Source of the DNA: Pseudomonas sp.
Lineage (GTDB): Bacteria > Pseudomonadota > Gammaproteobacteria > Pseudomonadales > Pseudomonadaceae
NCBI GenBank assembly: GCA_007117785.1
Contig: SKFV01000028.1
Coordinates: forward strand, 1 to 7,553
Length of the DNA: 7,553 bases
Direction: 5' to 3'
Positions 1-4,691 of the stretch are shown piece by piece. The notes under the pieces were generated by a model that worked only from the letters and a program-made list of their open reading frames with translations, had not been told where the DNA came from and searched no databases. Numbering within the stretch: the first letter of the stretch is position 1; the number at the start of each line of letters is the position of its first letter. Both the position numbers and the translations under genes were made by a program.

Positions 1-52
1 CTGAGCAAGCAATCGGTTGTATTGCGCACCCAGCCCATCACAAGGACTCATA

Positions 53-388
53 ATGAAAAAAACTCTCTACGGGGCGCTGTTGATCGCCTCGACACTGGCG
101 CTCAGCGCCTGCTCCAGCGGCCCTTCGGAAAGTGATATCAAGGCGTTGCTGGAGTCCGAAGTGGACAAAATGACCGCCATGGTCGGCGAGCTTGGCGGGG
201 AAAAAATGTCCGACATGCTCAAGGTCGACATTCACAAGGTGACCATTCACAGCTGCGAAGAAGAACGCAATGACGTGTACCTGTGTGACGTGGAGGTAGA
301 GGCAACGTCCCCCATGACCGGGCGATCGGTAGAGCGTTCAGAGATTTTGCTGGCCAAGTCGGATGATGGCTGGATTCAGGCAAGGTAA
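53..388 (+). CDS. Small predicted outer-membrane lipoprotein, function unknown
   Basis: The product is 111 residues. It starts with a short basic n-region (MKK), then a hydrophobic stretch, then a lipobox Leu17-Ser18-Ala19-Cys20, so Cys20 should be lipidated after signal peptidase II cleavage. Ser at position +2 does not match the Asp inner-membrane retention signal, which suggests outer-membrane sorting (inference). The mature part is acidic, with a predicted helical stretch (about 26-58) followed by likely beta strands. Cys68 and Cys78 could form a disulfide in the periplasm. ATG 53 is chosen because AAGGA (42-46) lies 6 nt upstream and the signal peptide begins there; an in-frame TTG at 17 would put extra residues before the signal peptide. 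It is a single-gene unit ending just before a strong terminator. I do not recognise a named family and assign no function. Confidence 0.85.
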   Translation: MKKTLYGALLIASTLALSACSSGPSESDIKALLESEVDKMTAMVGELGGEKMSDMLKVDIHKVTIHSCEEERNDVYLCDVEVEATSPMTGRSVERSEILLAKSDDGWIQAR

Positions 389-400
389 AATCGCAGGCAC

Positions 401-434
401 AAAAAAGGCCGATCATTGCTGATCGGCCTTTTTC
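401..434. terminator. Bidirectional rho-independent terminator between convergent genes
   Basis: GGCCGATCA (407-415) pairs with TGATCGGCC (420-428) around a TTGC loop (416-419), a 9-bp GC-rich stem. It is preceded by a run of six A (401-406) and followed by five T (429-433), so it has a U-tract when read on either strand. It lies 12 bp after the lipoprotein stop codon and about 40 bp after the cold-shock gene stop codon on the other strand, so it should end both transcripts. Confidence 0.93.
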
Positions 435-473
435 TCGTTGCCGTTTCGGGCACCCTTGCGAGTGCCAGCGAAA

Positions 474-683
474 TCAGATGGCGACGATGTTCTCTGCTTG
501 CGGGCCTTTCTGGCCTTGAGTCAGACGGAACTCAACTTGCTGGCCTTCAGCCAGAGTCTTGAAGCCGTTGCCCATGATGGCGCTGAAGTGAGCGAACACG
601 TCAGGGCCTGAAGCTTGTTGAATGAAACCAAAGCCTTTAGCTTCGTTGAACCATTTTACGGTACCAGTAACTGTATCGGACAT
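474..683 (-). CDS. Cold-shock domain protein (CspA/CapB family)
   Basis: This 69-residue protein is a single cold-shock domain, the usual length for the family. Both nucleic-acid-binding motifs are present: RNP1 as Lys16-Gly-Phe-Gly-Phe-Ile21 and RNP2-like Val29-Phe-Ala-His-Phe33. Trp11 and Phe12 add surface aromatics and the C-terminal half carries the usual EGQ segment (46-48). Family members bind single-stranded RNA/DNA in the cytoplasm and act as RNA chaperones and anti-terminators. AGGA (693-696 on the minus strand) sits 9 nt before the ATG. It is monocistronic, with its own candidate promoter and a long leader (about 150 nt) that may control translation. Pseudomonads carry several paralogues and I cannot tell which one this is, nor whether it is cold-inducible or constitutive. 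Confidence 0.95.
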   Translation of the reverse strand: MSDTVTGTVKWFNEAKGFGFIQQASGPDVFAHFSAIMGNGFKTLAEGQQVEFRLTQGQKGPQAENIVAI

Positions 684-834
684 AATCGTAATTCCTGAAT
701 AAATATAACGTTGTGGTCATTGCTGACCGGTAATGCCTAAGAGTGGAGACTGTAACTTAGAAACTTCAGGACGATTTGTATGCGAACGATACTAACGAAG
801 TGGAGATCTGAACTAAAGACTAACTTTCAAGCTG
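684..834 (-). promoter_or_regulatory. Long structured 5' leader of the cold-shock gene
   Basis: The stretch between the candidate promoter and the csp start has no ORF of note. Read on the minus strand, it holds: (1) a hairpin GGTCA-GCAA-TGACC at 715-728 with a GNRA-type loop; (2) TTCAGGA (693-699), containing the Shine-Dalgarno core, which is perfectly complementary to TCCTGAA further upstream (765-771); and (3) two copies of TCTCCACT (742-749 and 799-806). Long leaders that refold with temperature are known for cspA-type genes; that this one does so is inference. I see no clear copy of the E. coli cold box. Confidence 0.5.
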
Positions 835-840
835 TGCACC

Positions 841-868
841 ACCATACAGGGCTTTGACTTTATAGCAA
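841..868 (-). promoter_or_regulatory. Candidate sigma-70 promoter of the cold-shock gene
   Basis: On the minus strand, TTGCTA (863-868) and TATGGT (841-846) are separated by 16 bp. Each hexamer matches the consensus partially. The predicted start of transcription near 834 would give a leader of about 150 nt, a length typical for cspA-like genes. The assignment is by eye only. Confidence 0.4.
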
Positions 869-880
869 GGGTTATTTTGC

Positions 881-1390
881 TCATGCGCCCACTGCCTCGT
901 CCGGATCAGCCAATGACAGGGCCAGGGTTTCCTTCAATTCTTCCATCACGATATAGCTCTTGGATTCGCGCACACCGGGGAGCTTGAGCAGGATGTCACC
1001 AAGCAACTGGCGGTAGGCGGTCATTTCCGAGATACGCGCCTTGATCAGGTAATCAAAATCGCCTGACACCAGATGGCATTCCAACACCTGAGGCAGCTTG
1101 ATCGCGGCGCGGCGGAACTCGTCGAAAATATCCGCTGACTTCGACGCCAGACTGATCTCGACAAACACCAGCAGGCTGGCCTGCAACTTCTGCGGGTTAA
1201 GCCGGGCATGGTAGCCGAGGATGTACTTATCCCGCTCCAGCCGTCGTACCCGCTCCATGCACGGCGTGGTCGACAGACCGACCCGTTCACCGAGTTCGAC
1301 ATAGGTCAGCCGGGCGTCGCCTTGCAGCAGGCGCAGGATATGCCGATCGATCTTGTCCAGCTCGCGGCTGGCAGCGCGACGAATTTTCAT
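881..1390 (-). CDS. dadR: Lrp/AsnC-family regulator, probable DadR (regulator of alanine/D-amino-acid catabolism)
   Basis: The protein has 169 residues, normal for Lrp/AsnC regulators. It has an N-terminal winged helix-turn-helix (about 11-55, with the family signature VGLSTTPCMERVRRLE at 37-52) and a C-terminal RAM effector/oligomerisation domain (about 70-150, including HLVSGDFDYLIKAR at 106-119). It closely resembles what I recall of P. aeruginosa DadR, which activates dadA in response to L-alanine, and its divergent position next to dadA fits that role. ATG 1390 is chosen because GGAGG (1396-1400) lies 5 nt upstream; the longer frame would need a TTG at 1405. A cluster of Lrp-like dyads lies just upstream, so autoregulation is likely (inference). 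No convincing terminator follows; only a weak 4-bp inverted repeat is seen at 865-880, so some readthrough into the csp leader is possible. Confidence 0.85.
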   Translation of the reverse strand: MKIRRAASRELDKIDRHILRLLQGDARLTYVELGERVGLSTTPCMERVRRLERDKYILGYHARLNPQKLQASLLVFVEISLASKSADIFDEFRRAAIKLPQVLECHLVSGDFDYLIKARISEMTAYRQLLGDILLKLPGVRESKSYIVMEELKETLALSLADPDEAVGA

Positions 1391-1409
1391 CAAAACCTCC
1401 GGCAAAGGT

Positions 1410-1441
1410 GCTGCTTTTCAGCAATATTAGCTGCAAATTGC
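1410..1441. promoter_or_regulatory. Lrp-like operator cluster in the dadR-dadA intergenic region
   Basis: CAGCAATATTAGCTG (1419-1433) matches 12 of 15 positions of the classical E. coli Lrp consensus (YAGHAWATTWTDCTR) and is an imperfect dyad. It overlaps GCTG-N5-CAGC (1410-1422) and abuts GCAAATTGC (1433-1441), another small dyad. It lies 20-51 bp upstream of the dadR start and 36-67 bp upstream of the candidate dadA -10 box. That is a plausible position for DadR to repress itself and activate dadA. Confidence 0.45.
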
Positions 1442-1476
1442 CTGTTAAACGAGAAATACACCGCGCATGACCGGAC

Positions 1477-1482
1477 TAGAAT
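1477..1482 (+). promoter_or_regulatory. Candidate -10 box of the dadA promoter
   Basis: TAGAAT matches 5 of 6 bases of the sigma-70 -10 consensus. No good -35 hexamer lies 16-18 bp upstream, which fits an activator-dependent promoter served by the Lrp-like sites at 1410-1441. Transcription would start near 1489, upstream of the inverted-repeat element, so the element would be transcribed into the dadA leader. Confidence 0.4.
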
Positions 1483-1495
1483 GGTGACATCGCCT

Positions 1496-1502
1496 TGGAG
1501 TT
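1496..1502 (+). repeat. Left copy of candidate target-site duplication (TGGAGTT)
   Basis: TGGAGTT directly abuts the left outer arm of the inverted-repeat element. An identical 7-mer lies just past the right arm at 1688-1694. It contains a Shine-Dalgarno-like TGGAG and may be the remnant of the ancestral dadA ribosome-binding site. Confidence 0.4.
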
Positions 1503-1683
1503 TCAGGGGAACACTGATCAAGTGCACATTCCACTGCAGCCCCTTTGTTACCGACCGGTTCTGGACCGTTAGATGCCAGGGATGGCATCTACGAGCCCCC
1601 AGGGAAGGGTTTACGGCGTGTCCAGAACCGGTCGGCAACAAAGGGGCGGTCATACTCAACCGGGTTGATCAGTGTTTCCCTGA
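1503..1683. mobile_element. MITE-like 181-bp inverted-repeat element in the dadA leader
   Basis: The whole segment is symmetric about one axis (between 1592 and 1594). The outer arms 1503-1521 and 1665-1683 match as inverted repeats at 18 of 19 positions (left arm TCAGGGGAACACTGATCAA). The inner arms 1539-1566 and 1620-1647 match at 27 of 28. The two 17-nt spacers between outer and inner arms do not pair. The centre holds a separate 8-bp hairpin. There is no transposase or sizeable ORF of its own. Terminal inverted repeats, small size, a flanking 7-bp direct repeat and an intergenic position are the features of a non-autonomous miniature transposable element. The mobilising family is not identified. 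Alternatively it could be a large REP/BIME-type repeat. Confidence 0.65.
1539..1647. repeat. Inner palindromic core with nested hairpin
   Basis: The 28-bp arms (1539-1566 and 1620-1647, single A/C mismatch at 1550/1636) enclose a 53-nt centre. The centre contains an 8-bp stem (1570-1577 with 1584-1591, loop AGGGAT) and then an unpaired tail with GAGCCCCCAGGG (1593-1604). CCAGGGA-N-GG occurs twice (1576-1585 and 1599-1608). I associate this kind of core with interspersed intergenic repeats of some pseudomonads, but that is recollection and was not verified. Confidence 0.6.
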
Positions 1684-1687
1684 CTGC

Positions 1688-1694
1688 TGGAGTT
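1688..1694 (+). repeat. Right copy of candidate target-site duplication; contains the dadA ribosome-binding site
   Basis: TGGAGTT is identical to 1496-1502. Its TGGAG (1688-1692) is the working Shine-Dalgarno of dadA, 7 nt before the ATG at 1700. Four bases (1684-1687) separate it from the end of the right outer arm, which weakens the duplication reading slightly. Confidence 0.45.
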
Positions 1695-1699
1695 CAGTT

Positions 1700-2989
1700 A
1701 TGCGTATTCTAATTCTTGGTAGCGGCGTCATCGGCATGACCAGCGCCTGGTACCTGGCCCGTGCCGGACACGAGGTCACCGTGGTCGACCGCCAGCCCGG
1801 CCCGGCACTGGAAACCAGCTATGCCAATGCCGGCATGCTGTCGACCGGCTATTCCTCACCCTGGGCCGCACCCGGCGTACCGCGCAAGGCCATCGGCTGG
1901 TTGCTGGCCAAACACGCCCCGCTGGCGATTCGCCTTACCAGCGACCCAGCGCAATACCGCTGGATACTGCAACTGTTGCGCAACTGTACCCAGCCACGCT
2001 ACCAACTCAACAAGGCGCGTATGCTGCGCCTGGCCAGCCACAGCCGTGACTGCCTGGCTGACCTGCGCGCGACCACCGGCATTGATTATGAAGGTCGCCA
2101 GGGCGGCACCTTGCAGGTCTTCCGCAAGCAGCAGCAACTGGATGCCGCGGCCAAGGATATGGCCGTCCTGGCAGCCTGTGGCATTGACTACGAATTGCTT
2201 GATCCGGCTGGTTGCAAGGCCGTCGAGCCGGGGCTGGACAGCCAGCTACTGGTGGGTGGCCTGCGCCTGCCTGGTGATGAAACCGGCGATTGCCAGCTGT
2301 TTACCCGGCACCTGACCGACGCTTGCCGCGAACAGGGTGTTCGCCTGCTGTTCAACACAGCCATCCGTGCACTGGATGTGCAGGGCGGCGCGGTCCAGGG
2401 GGTACACACGCAGGCCGGTTTTCTGCAGGCCGATCGTTATGTCGTGGCACTGGGCAGCCACAGCCCGGCCCTGCTGCAGCCACACGGTGTGCGCTTGCCG
2501 TCCTATCCGGTCAAAGGTTATTCGCTGACCCTGCCGGTTACCGATGAGGCTGCCGCACCGCAATCCACCCTGATGGACGAAACCTACAAGGTGGCAGTAA
2601 CCCGCTTTGCCCAGCGCATCCGTGTTGGTGGCATGGCCGAACTGACCGGCTTTAATGCGCGCTTGCCGGCCCGCCGCAAAGCGACCCTTAGCATGGTGCT
2701 CGATCAATTGTTCCCCGGTGCCGGTGACAGCCAGAATGCCGAGTTCTGGTGCGGCTTCCGCCCAATGACGCCGGATGGCACCCCCATCATTGGCCGCGGA
2801 CCGCTGAATAACCTGTGGCTGAATACCGGCCACGGCACCCTCGGCTGGACCATGGCCTTTGGCTCAGCCCAACTGCTCTCAGACCTGATCACTGACCGTG
2901 CCGGGGCTTTGAATGCCGCCGATTATGCGCTCGAACGATCAGCGCCGACAGCCACCAGCGCTGCCTGGCAACTGCTGCGGGGCCATTGA
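1700..2989 (+). CDS. dadA: D-amino-acid dehydrogenase small subunit DadA
   Basis: The protein has 429 residues, close to E. coli DadA (about 432), and aligns with it by eye along its full length. It is an FAD enzyme that oxidatively deaminates D-amino acids, chiefly D-alanine, to 2-oxo acids and passes electrons to the respiratory chain at the inner membrane. Visible features are the Rossmann FAD motif GSGVIG (7-12) with the ribose-binding acidic residue Asp30, the family block ALETSYANAG (36-45), EGRQGGTLQVF (131-141), DETGDCQLF (193-201), GFRPMTPDGTPIIG (352-365) and the C-terminal FAD-contacting NTGHGTLGWTMA (375-386). ATG 1700 is chosen because TGGAG lies 7 nt upstream and the protein begins at the usual point; the frame happens to be open further upstream (from 1208) through unrelated sequence. 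It is divergent from dadR, its likely regulator. No dadX (alanine racemase) follows: the next gene is liuR, 81 bp on, with no terminator seen between. Confidence 0.97.
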   Translation: MRILILGSGVIGMTSAWYLARAGHEVTVVDRQPGPALETSYANAGMLSTGYSSPWAAPGVPRKAIGWLLAKHAPLAIRLTSDPAQYRWILQLLRNCTQPRYQLNKARMLRLASHSRDCLADLRATTGIDYEGRQGGTLQVFRKQQQLDAAAKDMAVLAACGIDYELLDPAGCKAVEPGLDSQLLVGGLRLPGDETGDCQLFTRHLTDACREQGVRLLFNTAIRALDVQGGAVQGVHTQAGFLQADRYVVALGSHSPALLQPHGVRLPSYPVKGYSLTLPVTDEAAAPQSTLMDETYKVAVTRFAQRIRVGGMAELTGFNARLPARRKATLSMVLDQLFPGAGDSQNAEFWCGFRPMTPDGTPIIGRGPLNNLWLNTGHGTLGWTMAFGSAQLLSDLITDRAGALNAADYALERSAPTATSAAWQLLRGH

Positions 2990-3012
2990 CGGTCGAGACG
3001 CCTATTGCCCGC

Positions 3013-3040
3013 TTGACAGTGGCGACAGATGAATTACCTT
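3013..3040 (+). promoter_or_regulatory. Candidate promoter of the liu operon
   Basis: TTGACA (3013-3018) is a perfect -35 hexamer. The best-placed -10 is TACCTT (3035-3040) at 16 bp spacing, which is weak. The LiuR dyad starts inside this -10 and covers the predicted start point, an arrangement that suits repression by road-block rather than the classical MerR activation geometry, where the dyad sits between -35 and -10. Confidence 0.45.
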
Positions 3041-3055
3041 TACGTAAACGTAAAG
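3038..3055. promoter_or_regulatory. Probable LiuR operator (perfect palindrome)
   Basis: CTTTACGT-AA-ACGTAAAG is a perfect 8+8 bp inverted repeat with a 2-bp centre, located 15 bp before the chosen liuR start. MerR-family regulators bind dyads of this size, and LiuR-type regulators are known to control their own liu operon. From memory the ACGT-containing core fits reported LiuR motifs. Confidence 0.75.
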
Positions 3056-3070
3056 CCAACGAGCCCTGTC

Positions 3071-3493
3071 ATGCCGCGCACCTATAGCATCAGCGAACTC
3101 TCCCGTGAACTCGACGTCACCCCGCGGGCAATTCGGTTTTATGAAGAGCAGGGCATGCTGCATCCGCAGCGACGCGGCCAGGAGCGCATCTATGCCCCGC
3201 GTGACCGGGTCGCGCTGACCCTGATCCTGCGCGGCAAACGGCTGGGCTTCTCCCTCGCCGAATGCCGCGAACTCATCGAACTGTACGACCCCAGCGAAGG
3301 CAACCGCACGCAACTGCAGAGCTTTCTGGCCAAGATCAAGGCCCGCCGGGCCCAGTTGGAACAGCAGCTGCTGGATATCCAGGCCATGCAGATCGAGCTG
3401 GATACTGCCGAGGAGCGCTGCCACTCTGCCCTTGCTGACACCGCCCAGAACAATCACAACAAGAACGCACATGGAGTACCCGAAGATGGCTGA
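3071..3493 (+). CDS. liuR: MerR-family transcriptional regulator LiuR
   Basis: The protein has 140 residues. The N-terminal MerR helix-turn-helix is clear (ISELSRELDVTPRAIRFYEEQGML, about 7-30). It is followed by the wing GQERIY (36-41), a second helical pair ending in GFSLAECRELIELYD (59-73), and a dimerising coiled coil (about 81-117). It lacks the cysteine pattern of metal-sensing MerR proteins and matches LiuR, which senses leucine/isovalerate catabolism and controls liu genes. ATG 3071 is preferred over the in-frame ATG 3029, because the extra 14 residues would be encoded by the operator palindrome; the SD before 3071 is weak (CGAG, 3060-3063). It is the first gene of the operon, and its last 8 bases overlap the start of liuA, suggesting translational coupling. 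Confidence 0.92.
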   Translation: MPRTYSISELSRELDVTPRAIRFYEEQGMLHPQRRGQERIYAPRDRVALTLILRGKRLGFSLAECRELIELYDPSEGNRTQLQSFLAKIKARRAQLEQQLLDIQAMQIELDTAEERCHSALADTAQNNHNKNAHGVPEDG

Positions 3494-4667
3494 GTTACCC
3501 GGCTTGAATTTCTTCCTTGGCCAGGATGTGAATATGCTGCGTGACGCGGTGGCCGCTTTTGCCGCTGCTGAAATCGCCCCGCGCGCCCAGGCCGCCGACC
3601 GAGACGACCAGTTTCCGCCGGATCTGTGGCGCAAGTTTGGGGACATGGGTCTGCTCGGCCTGACCGTACCGGAAAGCCACGGCGGCAGCGGCATGGGCTA
3701 TCTGGCGCATATGGTGGCCATGGAAGAGATTTCCCGGGCTGCCGGCGGCATTGGACTGTCCTACGCGGCGCACTCCAACCTCTGCGTCAATCAGATCAAC
3801 CGCAACGGCAGCGAAGAACAGAAGCGCCGTTTTCTGCCCAAACTGATCAGTGGCGAGCATATCGGCGCGCTGGCCATGAGCGAACCGGAAGCAGGCTCCG
3901 ATGTGGTCAGCATGCGCCTGCGCGCCGAACGGGATGGCGACCACTACCGGCTGAACGGCACCAAGATGTGGATTACCAACGGGCCCGACTGCAATATCCT
4001 GGTGGTCTACGCCAAGACCGATCCCGGCGCCGGCGCACGCGGCATGACGGCTTTCATTCTGGAGACCGACACACCCGGTTTCAGCGTCGCCCAGCGACTG
4101 GACAAGCTGGGCATGCGCGGCTCACCGACCGGTGAACTGGTGTTCGACAATGTGCGCGTGCCGGCGGACCAGGTGCTCGGTGGTGAAGGTGAGGGCGCGC
4201 GGGTGTTGATGAGCGGGCTGGATTACGAGCGCGCAGTCCTCAGCGGCGGCCCGCTGGGCCTGATGCAAGCCGCCATGGATATCGTGCTGCCCTATGTGCA
4301 TGAGCGCAAACAGTTCGGCCAGAGCATCGGCGAGTTCCAGCTGATCCAGGGCAAACTGGCAGACATGTACACCACCCTGCAGGCCTGCCGTGCCTACCTC
4401 TACGCCGTAGGCCGACAGCTGGACGAACTGGGTGAGGAGCACCTGCGCGAGGTCCGCAAGGACTGCGCCGGCGTCATTCTGTATACCGCCGAAAAAGCCA
4501 CCTGGCTGACCGGCGAGACGATCCAGATTCTCGGCGGCAATGGCTATATCAATGACTGCCCCACCGGCCGCCTGTGGCGCGATGCCAAGCTGTATGAAAT
4601 CGGCGCAGGCACCAGCGAGATTCGCCGCATGCTGATCGGCCGTGAACTCTTCAATGAAACCCGCTGA
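3486..4667 (+). CDS. liuA: Isovaleryl-CoA dehydrogenase LiuA
   Basis: This 393-residue acyl-CoA dehydrogenase oxidises isovaleryl-CoA to 3-methylcrotonyl-CoA in leucine degradation, using FAD and passing electrons to ETF. Domains in order are an N-terminal helical domain (about 10-125), a middle beta domain with the FAD/substrate signature MSEPEAGSD (131-139) and KMWITNG (160-166), and a C-terminal helical domain (about 235-393). The catalytic base is predicted to be Glu248 in GLDYERAVL (244-252). This is the isovaleryl-CoA dehydrogenase location, not the C-terminal one used by medium-chain enzymes, where this protein has Gly in YEIGAGTSEIRRM (370-382). ATG 3486 is chosen because GGAG (3473-3476) lies 9 nt upstream; an in-frame ATG at 3471 would add five residues with a poor SD. 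It overlaps liuR by 8 bp, and liuB follows after 24 bp. Confidence 0.96.
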   Translation: MAELPGLNFFLGQDVNMLRDAVAAFAAAEIAPRAQAADRDDQFPPDLWRKFGDMGLLGLTVPESHGGSGMGYLAHMVAMEEISRAAGGIGLSYAAHSNLCVNQINRNGSEEQKRRFLPKLISGEHIGALAMSEPEAGSDVVSMRLRAERDGDHYRLNGTKMWITNGPDCNILVVYAKTDPGAGARGMTAFILETDTPGFSVAQRLDKLGMRGSPTGELVFDNVRVPADQVLGGEGEGARVLMSGLDYERAVLSGGPLGLMQAAMDIVLPYVHERKQFGQSIGEFQLIQGKLADMYTTLQACRAYLYAVGRQLDELGEEHLREVRKDCAGVILYTAEKATWLTGETIQILGGNGYINDCPTGRLWRDAKLYEIGAGTSEIRRMLIGRELFNETR

Positions 4668-4668
4668 T

Positions 4669-4681
4669 CCCTGATCCAGGG
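4669..4681 (+). other. Small hairpin in the liuA-liuB gap
   Basis: CCCTG (4669-4673) pairs with CAGGG (4677-4681) around a 3-nt loop, immediately before the liuB Shine-Dalgarno GGAGG (4683-4687). With no U-tract it is not a terminator. It might affect mRNA processing or liuB initiation; it may also be chance. Confidence 0.25.
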
Positions 4682-4691
4682 TGGAGGATGC

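Noticed and set aside
1391..1405. Upstream TTG start for dadR giving five extra residues
   Set aside because: The GGAGG at 1396-1400 would fall inside the coding sequence; ATG 1390 is correctly placed behind it.
1503..1683. Rho-independent terminator or attenuator as the sole explanation for the inverted repeat
   Set aside because: The arms are far longer than terminator stems, two-layered, and there is no U-tract at the base.
1208..1699. Possible N-terminal extension of dadA (frame open from 1208)
   Set aside because: The extension would run antisense to dadR and through the inverted-repeat element; dadA homologues begin at the FAD motif as encoded from 1700, which has its own SD.
3029..3070. 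ATG 3029 as liuR start
   Set aside because: It would make the operator palindrome coding, and the extra residues are not part of the MerR domain.
3002..3694. Minus-strand open frame (230 codons) opposite liuR and liuA
   Set aside because: It covers the liuR promoter, all of liuR and the start of liuA; no domain or start signal supports it.
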